Of a stretch of 64,000 nt of DNA, positions 12,801 through 23,800 are shown one piece after another. This DNA is from Membranipora membranacea (Eukaryota; Bryozoa; Gymnolaemata; Cheilostomatida; Membraniporidae). The DNA is taken from positions 24,604,025-24,668,024 of the forward strand of contig OU612070.1 in NCBI GenBank assembly GCA_914767715.1. The letters are read 5' to 3'. Under the pieces are notes generated by a model. That model ran no database searches. It had not been told where the DNA came from and was given only the letters and a program-made list of their open reading frames with translations. Both the position numbers and the translations under genes were made by a program. Every line of letters starts with the position of its first letter. Position 1 is the stretch's first letter.

Positions 12801-15800
12801 GCACTCTATCAGCTATCAAAATCTCTAACCCTTTTAGTGCCTTTGTAAAATATGATTTTAAAAAATAATATTCTTGTAAATTTTGTTCTTATAAAGCTTT
12901 TCCTAATAATAATCATGTTGTGAGCGGTTTGCATGCAGCCCTTTTGAAGGCGCCTCATAGACAAAAACTCTTCCGTCAAATATCAGAATGTTTTCGTTCT
13001 GTTGAAATTATTTGCATTAGCATCAAGCAGATCTGAACTTCAAGTCTCACTGGGTAGTTTCAGAGGTAACAGCATTCATTTTATTCCTGAAGAACAATAT
13101 TAACACTGTAGCCTACTAGACGTGGACATTTGAGCAGCGGGCATCTCACACAAATTATTTGGCATGCAGTACGTGATATATTAAACAGGCCGACAGAGTT
13201 CATAAACAACACAATATTTACCCTTTTTTTCACATTTTCGTTTAACAATGTCCATTCCTCCCTCAACTAATTATGCCCCTAAATGATATGATGTAATTTC
13301 TGGGTTAGCGGCAACTGCCACTCCTCTGCATACTTAAGAGCTTGTGCTGAGGCGCTATCGCCATACCACCCAATAACATAACCCAAAATATGAAGATACC
13401 CCAGTCTAACAAACAACTGATTCACCTGCTAATGGATAATTTATTATTTGGCATTTAGAAGTTCATAAAGTTAATTGTATTATTGGCTACCACGTAACCC
13501 CATACAGGTAATCTTTTTATATAGCCTGTATTATATTATAGTTTGAATGAGCACCAGTAAAGATAGTGAGATTTTAGACATTCCGGGGCTAAACTTTAGC
13601 TGATGCCGGACTGTTTATTTATTATCTAATGCTCCAGAAGATTGTATCTAAGGGTTGAAATTTCACCTGAGCATATTTTGTTCTCAAATACCAAACTGCT
13701 CGACAGATTAACAAGGGCGGATTACAGTGGATTAAATAACAATAGTAAGACTTTGGATTCCTGAGAAAACCTGACATCTGAGTAATAGACAGTATATAAG
13801 CGCTGATAAATAAGGCAACATGTCATTCGGATACGAAGTTGACCCAGCGAGAGGATATTACCCTACAGACTCGTACTATCAGGATCAGCAGCAAATTAAC
13901 GGACACTACCCTCAGAACGAGTATCACTACCCTACAGCATACACCTCAGCTACAAACTGCTACCAGCCACTCCCTACAATGGTCGGAAATACAGCCGTCG
14001 AGTCACAACAGAAATCTATGTTCAGCATTCGAGATAACCGTGTGTTCCACGCTAATCAACATGGCTCTCCTGCTGGGCTCTCACCAGATGGAACTACTAC
14101 TCAGAGTATAACGCCAATGGCTTTTCAGCGAAGCGTTTCCCAACCAGCACATCCGACTGCAAAGTCTGCAAACGGAGGTTTGGTAATGATTGGAGGGTTG
14201 TCTCCTACACAAACATCTACTGAGAGTATAAACATGGTCACATCTCCGACACTGCTCAGCGCTCCACATGACAACAGGGGTAGATCTGTCAGTCCTCGTC
14301 GGATCATGTGAGTCTCTGTGAGGGGCAGGGGGGGCAGATTATATTATTAACGAGGGCTTGTTTCGCTTTTCAGGGTTGAGGCCAATGCTATTTTATCAGA
14401 TAGTCATGCTCACACTGTCTTATTTTTTTTATGCAAAATTCTTGGTTACTGTCCATTGACGCGCTCGCTCTTGCGCTGATTGAACAGATGACAGTGAGAG
14501 CTGAGCGCAGTAGGAATTCCCCTGATACAATGCTATCATGACTAATGTCCTGAATAATGAGAGTGTAGGGGACCTTAATTTTTTAATTCTGAAGGTTTCA
14601 TAAATAATGACTCTCTGGTTTGAATATATTATTGTTCACAAGGGAAGATGAGAAGCCCCTTGTTCAAAGACCACTCTCGGGCAAACAATGAATATCACCA
14701 TCTACTATACACCTGGGGATACTATGAAGGTTGATGATCATATATAGTCATCTATGAAAAGCAAACCCTTGTGGTTTTTCTTGTTTGCTGGGTTCACCAT
14801 ATCAACGGTAGTTATCTACTTTTCCTGAAAGTGGACAGTTAAGAAAAGTACGTAACCACCATTGATATGATATATATATGATATATAGTATTTATAGTAA
14901 ATGATCTTACTCTTTATCACAATTTGAATTATTTACTGGTAAAATAAGCATACATAATAAGAATACAGACCTTAAGTAGTCATATTCAGGTTGTCATACC
15001 ACAAGTTACTTGGAAAACGCCGAATAACAGTTTGGGTAATTAACTAGGCACTTCCATCATTGTGACTTTTCTTCTCAATAATATACTATATACTACTGTA
15101 TCACTGATTTTGATATTATTATTACATTATTTACATATGAGTTAAGGTTCCTGTAAAATTCGAATTCTATGGCTATCGTTTCAATTTCAGATAGAATCAA
15201 ATACTTACCCTCGTTCTGACACATGATTTATAGTTAGTTCATAATATTTTACCTTATATGGAAAACCCTCCTCATACCTAAATGAAATTCCTTACCGGTT
15301 TTAAAAATAGCCGTCTATGATGTAATCAGGCAGGCACTTTATCTATGCTATTTTGTTTTGTAATGTAATGGGATAACTGAAAACAGCTGACATTTTTTCC
15401 CTTAGTACATTATGTAATCTTTATTGTAATCTAAATATCACTGGAAGGAATAGCAGACATCCTTTTAGCAATGATGAGTGCAGCACAGCATTGCAATATT
15501 ACCAAGTAGAGAAATGAGAAACCCTTCAAGTCTAGCATTTAGATAATAATGTCTGAAACAACAGCAAAGGAAATCAAAACTTGTATTATATGCAGGTTGT
15601 CTATCTTGGCTTCCGATTAGCTTTAGGGTCTGAGGGACAACTACGAGTGAATTATGTGCCATATCATTACCAATCACGTTTTCAGAAAAGGGGTCCATGG
15701 TGATGGAGTGCCATAGAATCACTTTCGGGACCATCCAGAGTTGGGCTTCTCTGTGGTTGTAATGTTCACATCCTCAAAACAATGAAGGAGTTCATTGCTC

Positions 15801-18800
15801 AAAACAAAACACTATTCTATATATATGATTATATATATATATTAATATTTCTTATTTTTAATATACAGTTTGAGTCGAGGCAGCAGTACTAATCTCACTC
15901 AGCAGCAGAATGGATTTCAGAAGCCGACCTCCTTCAGTATAGGACGAGGGCAGAGCCTTGACCACAACCAGTCTGCGAATATATACGTGAGTCATCGATG
16001 TGTTCAACAAAGTCTCGCGCTTGGTTTTCTGAATTTGAATTATGATAATGCCAGTAACAATTTAGAGAGAGTGCATTTTGAGACGTGCGATGTATCTCTA
16101 TTACGCATTCGTTGGAATTTGGAACAGGTCCAGGGTTAAGCAAATAACAAAACACCCACCCGCACCCGGAAATGTATAATTGATACCTCGCATATTGCCA
16201 CACGGAGTGAGGGTATTTCACAAAGGCGATTCGCAGCCTATCGGATATGTATGTCTGCCATTATGTAGGTTGTAAAAGTTTATGGTAAATGTCTACATAT
16301 TGTTACAACTTGCCTATGTTATATACAATACCCTACTTTGTAAAACTCTGATTTGATTTTATTGTAGGCATCTGGCAATCAGCAACAGCAATCACCCCCT
16401 AGCCAACAACAACAGATAATCCAACATGTCCAACCATACAACACAAGCCTACACACTAACCATCAACAGGACCCGCACAACAATCAACAAACCAACAATT
16501 ACTTCCAACAACCCGCATACAACAATCCTGTTAATTTCGATCACAATAGTAACAACGTAAAACATCATCACAATAAGGAGTTGTCTACCAGCGCTGTCCT
16601 CTCACAGAGTAGCAGTACCAGTTCCTCCCAGCAGGATATATACAGCAGTATACCGCAGCAGCTCAAAACTCCAGAGAGGTCATCTAGTATCGGGTCAGAT
16701 ATGACATCATCTCAAAATGGCAGCAGCCAGCCAATCAACCAATCACAGCCTTCACAGGACACAGGTAAGCTGCTGCCAGGACAATACATATTGATACCTT
16801 TATAATATTTTGAAGATAGCTTTGTTGAACTTCCCAGCCTCAAATAATTCCAGCTGTAACCATTTTAGATCTTACTTTTCACTTATTATTACATATAGAG
16901 CTAAGAGCTGGTGATGGCCTCTTTATTTGTTAGACTGAAAAATTCCCCCTCCTCTGGTGATTTCAAGCTGTAGCAAGAGTGGAAATTACAAATAGAGTAA
17001 TAGAATAGTTATTGCTACATCAATAAAGCAATATTCACATTTGTATTTTAGACCTGAGTTCTTCGAACGGAGCCGCACCTATACCGGGACCCCCTCCTCC
17101 GCCCCCTATGCCTCCGGGTGGTATACCCTCTGCTCCTCGCCAGGCTCCTACTAATACTCCTCCATTAATGAATGGTTTAGCTGCTGCTCTACAAGCGGCT
17201 ACATTAAAAAAGACAACTCCAAAGGTGGATATTTTTTCAATGTATCGTTCAAGCAAGTTACAATGTTACTGTTGTATGACATGCGAGCTGATAGTAATGC
17301 CCTGGAAAATTATGGAGTAGAAAGAGACTCTCACCAGTCCACCCTCAACTTTACATTGATATTCCTTTTTTTGCGAGCAGTTGAATTAGTGACGTTTGAT
17401 CAGCTATAAGTTTGGTTTGGTGTAGATATTCATCGTATTTTCTGTAGGTGGATACCAGCGGTGTCCCTCCACCTCTGGTTGGTGCTAAGGCTAATCTTAT
17501 GGAAGAGATGCAGAGAAAATTAGCGAGAAGACGGGCTAAGGCTGATGGAGAGGTAAGAGATTATTAGTTATATAGTTGTATGAGCTCAGATGCAGGGTAG
17601 GAAATATGGACCCAGCATTACTCTCTCCGAAAATCAAGGGAATGATTAGTGGCGGGTACACTTACACATCAGGTGGTGCCTCTGGGAGGACAACTCCGAA
17701 TTGAAAGTTAGATTACGCAAATGTTGTGTATTTGGTCCTGCTGAAATGTTACTGAATGAGTAGAGAGTTAAAAATTCGAATGCCAGTTTCTATGACACAT
17801 AACATAATCGCTTAATGAGCCAGTGGGACTATGTAAAAGCATTGCTTATACTTATGTAGGTCTTATCCAATGAAGTAGCAAAAATCTTTAGACCAGCAGT
17901 GATAATATTTAGAAGATTCCATTATAGTTGTGACAAGCGTGTTGGATTGTGTAAACCTCGAAGTTCAACTTCTGGAGATACAATGAAGTTGAATTAATTA
18001 AGTTTAAATAAAACACCTTCATATTTTGGAAGCCCCATATTAAAACTAGGTTTTAACATTGGCTTATATATTACCATATAGACGTTGAAAGCATTGCTGT
18101 CGACATAAAAATTTCAATTCTTTTTGGCAATGCGGTACAACCCTGCTTTCAGTGAGGTCAATAAATTATCCATAGCTATAGCATGGGACCAAGGCTATGA
18201 GTGAGAGATCTGATCCGCAATTATTTTTTCTTGAGGAAAAATATTTTGTATTGTCATATCTAGTCACCATTGATACGTAACATTGATACATAGTCTAACA
18301 TTGGTAGGTAATCTAACTTTGAGTCCATAGATATAGAGACACTAATTATAGGGTGAGCTGTCATTCATCACCGGTGTTTGATGTCATGCAAGGATTCTGA
18401 ATTCAAATAACGTAATCAAACATAATGCTCACTATAAATCTCATAATGTGAAATGAATTCACCAATTTAAATGATGAAGAACTTTACAATTCATCATGAA
18501 AATCACCCCTGATGACACTACTCCTATTTTTCATCATAAGAATTAATCCTATTCGCTCTGTTACGCATTAATTTATTGACAGTCATTAGCAGGTTTGTTT
18601 TGCTGGTTGACAGTCTTCTCTGTTTTTAGGACAGCCCATGTGACAGTATGAGAACTTCACCTTTCCACACTGTATCCAGATCTAATACAGCTTCCCCAAT
18701 GACTGTTCTCAAGTAAGTACATATCTGTCTCATGTAGACATTCAGTGTATAGATTTGTACGCTATTTAGGTTACTAAGATGTGACAGTTATCCTGCAGAT

Positions 18801-20233
18801 TACATCTTATCTATGGCTGCCTAGTCTAGTATTCTCACTCTATGATATGTTATGGATAGTCTAGTACTCTCAATCTATGATACGCTATTACTAGACTAGT
18901 ACACTAACTTTATGATAACTCGAAACCCTTTTGAATACCAGTTTGTATTATAACAGTGAATTGTCTTACCATAATTGTCTTCCCTCGTAAAGCGCTAGAA
19001 ACTGCCCTCAACAAACAGGTATAATGACTAATCGATAATAAAGTTTTTTTCCTTTGTGACTGTATGATGACCCTGCCTACAAACCTGCTGATAGCTGTTT
19101 TTATTCCTCTAGATTGTTCCACCCTACAATATGTCCCACTCATTATGAGAATGTGTAAAAGTCACAACATCCCTGCCCATTAGGTTTGGCAAGGACTTCA
19201 TTTAACAATTCAATTTAGCACTTGTATCTTGTCAAGTCATTCAAACATCATCATTTTTCAAACTTGACGTGAATCTTTGTAAGCACCTCAGCTTCAATCA
19301 GCCAAGTCAAAAACTATTAAAACTAGTCTGCTCTCTCATATTTACAGTTGGATGTTCAGAGTACGATAATTGATATCGATTACCAATTTTTTCTTCTATA
19401 TAAAAGTAGGAACACAAAACCGTTAAAATCACAGGGCCATTAGAATAAATTCTATTTTCCTGCTACCATGTGCTATATATTCGAGAACCCACCGCACATT
19501 CATCCTTAGATCCAGGCTGTTAAGATTCATATTCTTTTCTAGGCCGGCAGCTGTTATGCCCTCCGAGCCTCAGGCCTCGCTGCGTAATAGTCCATCATCA
19601 GGACATGGGAGTACCGCCCCCAGTTCTTCAGCTGCACCTCTCCCCTCAGAACTCCAGCAACTCAAGAGAGAATTACTTCAGGAACTCAGACTAGACATTA
19701 GCCAGATGAAACTAGATATTGTTTCAGGTATTGATTTTTAACACGAATTTTTTTACACTAAAATAATAATTAGTAAATCATTACTCAAAAAAATGAATTA
19801 AAAGAAGATAACCCAGAAGTGAAGTTTAAAGGATGTATGTATTAGACGTATAGGCATAATTCAATATGATAGGTGACAGGTAGCTGATTTAGTTGTGGGA
19901 AGGGGGATTGCATACTTCGATAAAGTGAACCAATATGACTAACCTTCCGTGAGGGTACAAACTTGACAGGTATTATTGATAAATGGAGTAATGCATACAA
20001 TGATCTTTGCAACAATATTAAGTGAATATATCGACACCTCTCCAGCCCAATCTACAAGCAGTTGTAGGTTTCACAGTTTTAGTTGGCTTCACCTTGATCA
20101 AAATATTTCACTGTGAAGCGTCCTAATTTTTATATCCATTGGTCAACGTCAACTAGTTATGTATAACAGATGCCATTTTTTGTTTTCAGCAATAAAAGAG
20201 CAGATACAAGGCAGTAGTAATGCAGCTAGATGA
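9837..20233 (+). CDS. ENAH: Ena/VASP actin regulator, EVH1-containing form
   Basis: Anti-capping and elongation factor for actin filaments at leading edges, filopodia and junctions. Exons: 9837-10006, 10723-10891, 11366-11549, 12565-12709, 15869-15986, 16368-16764, 17052-17224, 17448-17552, 18630-18712, 19543-19727, 20190-20233; phases agree, 590 aa. The first 56 residues are a basic, Ser/Pro-rich extension with no match to the usual start. EVH1 spans residues about 57-174 over exons 2-3 (VVYDDIYKKWVPSG; TPTFHQWRD) and keeps the aromatic Tyr/Trp/Phe set that binds FPPPP ligands. Next come a Gln/Asn/Ser-rich stretch (exons 5-6), a profilin-type proline run (PGPPPPPPMPPGG), the GAB/WH2-like G-actin motif (LMEEMQRKLARRR) and a C-terminal tetramerisation coiled coil (LKRELLQELRLDISQMK). 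A KPWERS-type F-actin motif is not evident; only RSN in exon 9 remains. The symbol is for the family; animals outside vertebrates usually have one such gene. Confidence 0.9.
10919..10982. repeat. Short inverted repeat in Ena/VASP intron 2
   Basis: Two complementary blocks (TGTTGGCTCT with AGAGCCAACA, and GGTTGGG with CCCAACC) can fold a hairpin of about 60 nt, 28 bp after the second exon's donor. It could be a tiny MITE or an intronic RNA structure; no second copy was seen. Confidence 0.4.
12750..12767 (+). repeat. Poly-G run (18 G) in Ena/VASP intron
   Basis: Uninterrupted G tract 41 bp after the exon ending at 12709. It is quadruplex-prone and likely length-polymorphic; no function can be assigned. 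Confidence 0.8.
13793..13800 (+). promoter_or_regulatory. TATA-like motif before the alternative Ena/VASP exon
   Basis: TATATAAG lies 20-27 bp upstream of the ATG at 13820. Transcription from it would start at or just past that ATG, so it is not ideally placed and may be chance. Listed because it precedes the predicted alternative first exon. Confidence 0.2.
13820..20233 (+). CDS. ENAH: Ena/VASP alternative form lacking EVH1
   Basis: An ATG at 13820 opens a 163-codon frame (MSFGYEVDPARGYYPTDSYY at its start) that ends in a consensus donor after 14307 (AT|GTGAGT). The frame upstream is closed by TAA and no in-phase acceptor precedes it, so this is a first exon. It stops in phase 2, exactly as the EVH1-side exon 12565-12709 does, so both can join the exon at 15869 in frame. 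The predicted form (13820-14307, then 15869-15986 onward as in the full gene) is about 530 aa: a Tyr/Gln-rich, then Ser/Thr-rich head of 162 residues with no recognised domain, followed by the proline run, GAB motif and tetramerisation coil. It could tetramerise with full-length protein but not bind FPPPP anchors. Seen: the open frame, donor and phase. Inferred: alternative promoter use. Confidence 0.6.
14308..15868 (+). other. Ena/VASP intron, no other gene seen
   Basis: Common intron between the alternative first exon and the first shared exon. It is AT-rich with TA-rich microsatellite patches (about 14865-14890 and 15820-15850) and no recognisable coding content. Confidence 0.6.
17553..18629 (+). 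other. Ena/VASP intron after the GAB exon, no gene seen
   Basis: About 1.1 kb between the GAB-motif exon and the exon at 18630. No alternative exon with good splice sites was recognised. Confidence 0.5.
18822..18900. repeat. Degenerate tandem duplication in Ena/VASP intron
   Basis: A unit of about 40 bp containing TAGTCTAGTA and TCTATGATA occurs twice in a row with several substitutions. No functional reading. Confidence 0.4.
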
Positions 20234-20296
20234 GGAGGATCAATAGTATAACGCTGGTGAGCTTAGTGGAATAATCTAAGTCTGTAGTTCTTGTGT

Positions 20297-20302
20297 AATA
20301 AA
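20297..20302 (+). terminator. Poly(A) signal of Ena/VASP
   Basis: AATAAA 64 nt after the stop codon and about 500 nt before the next start codon. Good position for a short 3' UTR. Confidence 0.5.
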
Positions 20303-20807
20303 AAGCAAAATTATTTTATATTTTTAATCAATTTCCATTATTTATCGATCAATTTTTGGAATCATAGCCTTACAATCCGTTTCAAATTTTATTTCCTTGA
20401 CAATCTTTACGAGTGCTTACTGCAATGAATATTATGATTATGATACTGTCAGATATTTTTATATAAAGTATTTAATCTAATGTGTCAGTCGACTGCCAAT
20501 TTGCCATGGCTGAGGAATTTTAATAGTTGCTTCTACTGGTTTATATTCGTGAGTGTCATAGTTTGTTTTTTTATAAATTAAATTTTGACTCTACCCGCTA
20601 CATTATATATTAGTTAGAATAAAAGCAGAGCAACACACAAACAGTGACTTATAGATCAAACACACAACTAAGTTTCACATTTCATCACCTGACTTTTGGG
20701 CTTCATTTTTTATGATCGGCACTATCATTGTTATCAGCTTTAAGTACTAAGATTTCGACATTAGGTTAAGAGCTAAGTTTGCTTAGTTTGGAGACAAACA
20801 AATCAAA

Positions 20808-23800
20808 ATGCCAAACATGGCTCCATCATATCCCCGTCGTGCATGGGATAACAACACAAATAATAACACGACAGCAGAGTATACGGTCATATTAGAGCAG
20901 GAAGAGATCTCACCACCTATACTAAGTACTCACTCCGCTGTTGCTGACATACAACTCAAAATGGCCGAAAGCGATGACATGAAGGATCTGAACTCAGAGT
21001 CTATTGTGGAGAGTTCCTTGTTTGATGACAGGTCGGCTCTTAGAAAGTCACCGGCTAGAAAGAAGAGCAAGATTGAAGAGAAAATGTAAGTGTCTGTTAT
21101 CATGAAGTCAAAATTGCCCAAAAATAACTACATTTTCATTAATTCAGTGAAGCATAGTTCAGTGCGGGTTTAGTTTAATAATTGTAGTAATATATATTTA
21201 AAACATACTTTAACGTAACTCAAGAATTTGGTGTATTTCGTGACAAAACAACAGCATTTGAGTTCCCCCACCAGTACTTTGCTTAGAGCCTTTTCAGCTA
21301 CATGGGGTCTAAGTGAGGCTCAAATGTAACTGTTTTTTCAATTTAAATGCTTTGCCCAGGTTGCTGGAAGCAGTATTTCGATATCACACACTCACAAATA
21401 AGAGTTGTTTGTGAGCTGTGCATTCAGGCTACAAAGCTTCGTTTGATAAGTGATCGTCATGCGAGGAGACGACATCTTGTTTTCTGTGGTTGGCGTGATT
21501 GACTCACTGATGGACTTTGCAAAATCCAATTTATTACAGATCAATACCCAGGCAAAGTAACCAAGATGAAGCCACAGCCGATCCAAAAAAGCACAGCACC
21601 GATAAGATCATAGATAAGGCTGTAAAGTCCTCAGGTGATCAAAGGCAGACTGTTCAGGACACGACAACTGATGCAACCTTAAGCTCGGATGATCTGAACA
21701 CAGCTAAACCAAACTCAGCACAGAACTCGGCTGAGAACTCTTACAGTGCTCTGCGTATGATCACCGACAGTGTGGAGGCAACTCCCACTGAATCACAGAG
21801 AAAGACATCCAAACAGAGCAAGAAGAAAACAAACTATTCAGAGTTTTCCGTAAGTTGTGTGTTTCTCTATGGGTTTTCCCCTTGCTTGACAACTGTATTA
21901 ACCGGATCTATATCAGAATACTGATTTTCAAGCCATAATTCATTGTTTTGATATTCTGTATATTAATAGATACTATGATATTAAATGGCTGATATGTCGA
22001 ATGACTCTTTGATAAATCTACCTCTAAATAATTTTGTATGCACAAAATTCAAAGTTTTTCGATTTTCTTTAAAGCATTTTTCATTTACATTGCTTGAGAT
22101 ATTTACCAGTTTATTCTCAAATTTTGCTGACAGTCAGATAGAAGTGTAAGTATTTGAATCGTTGACTTAGTGTTACTTTTTTTGAAACTTTCTTGTGTAT
22201 ACCAGTGATGTTAACTTCATTTTGATTAGTTTTGTAGCCGGGAGGTAGTATTATACAGAAACTGCTTTCCCATGAATCAATTTATTGCATCACTTGTAGT
22301 AAAATTATTACAACGGCAATTTGGTTAAATTTCGTTATTATCGTTCCAGTTGTATCAAAAGTTTATTGGCTAGAGACACACCATCCATCTCTGTCTTTCA
22401 ATGCAAATAGATGGTTCTGGTTTCCTCCATGTTAGTGACCTATATTCTCAGAGTATGATTTCTTACTTACTGTTACATTATTTCAGTTCATAGAGACATA
22501 TCTAAAAGGACAGATGTCAAACCCTATTAGCTTTTGTAAGAATACAGACAATACAATTCCGTCAGAGTTTCTTGACAGCCTCAATGGGGACTCCACAGCC
22601 ACCCAGAAGCCTGCACTGATGCAGCCTACAAGCAGAATGATGTCTTATAGTTGGAAGAAGGATGATCTAAATAGGTAAGAGCAGGCTATATAGTATAATA
22701 TAATATAATACATAATAAGACAAAATCCGATTTACGAACTACTACAATAAACTTTATGACAAGACTTTTAGACAGGATCATTATGATGTCATGATTATGT
22801 TTCTGTTTTGTTGGTCAACTTATCATAATGCATGAAATATTTGTCACCAAACATGAATTAGCAGATGAGCCATGAGTAAACTCAAGTTGGTTGTTTGTTA
22901 CAAGTTGTGACATTTATGATCTCATAATCACTTAATTATACATCAAATTAAATTCTGGTCAACCATCGCAATGATGTCTTTCTGACAAGGTGTAGATCAG
23001 AAAGTGCACAGGATCTCTTCGGTTCCGGATTAACGCTAACAAGAAGACGGGACAACTCCGAAAACCTTTTTCTTTGCTTTACCAGAAAGTTTGGGACAAT
23101 CTTTATTATCCCAAACTCCCTGGTTTGACATGGGACATTTTGCAATATACCATGTGATATATTACTTCTTGGTTCTGATGTAATCCGATATTGATTGAAG
23201 GCACCTAAAGAAGCTGATGGGTGCCAGACCTCAGATTGACTGCAGGCCGCCTGACATAAAGCTCCACAATTACATAAACTTTAAGAAAATGCACGCTGCT
23301 GATATTCAGTGAGTACCTAAGTTTTATTTTTCTTGTTCACAGGATCATCATTATCAATGCGCTGACTAGCCTATTCGATACATCATCAAAAAGAAACAAT
23401 TTTATATCCAGGACTCAAGTAATTAGTTCTGGTTCCATTATGGTAAAGACAGAATACGAACATCTGACTGTGTAACAAGGTTATCCTGCTGTGAGAATGA
23501 ATCAGTCCTCTGAGAATCAGCTGCGATTGCTGTAAGCATATATGTTAACCATTGAGACATTGTGCAATCTTCTGAGGTTACAACCAATAAGTGTGCGTTG
23601 ACCGTTAAATTGTATTATTTAGTACGAAGCAGCTGAAAGTGGAGAATGAGAGACTAATATCTAGGATAGCTGACGCTGCTTGTCTGTCTCAGTCAGCAAA
23701 ACCACACGTGGACTGCTGGAACACAATGAGGGCCTTGCCGTGAGTATTGAGTAATTCCGTGAGAGTTGTTGTGCGTGGAGGGGTGTTTATTAGTTTAGGA

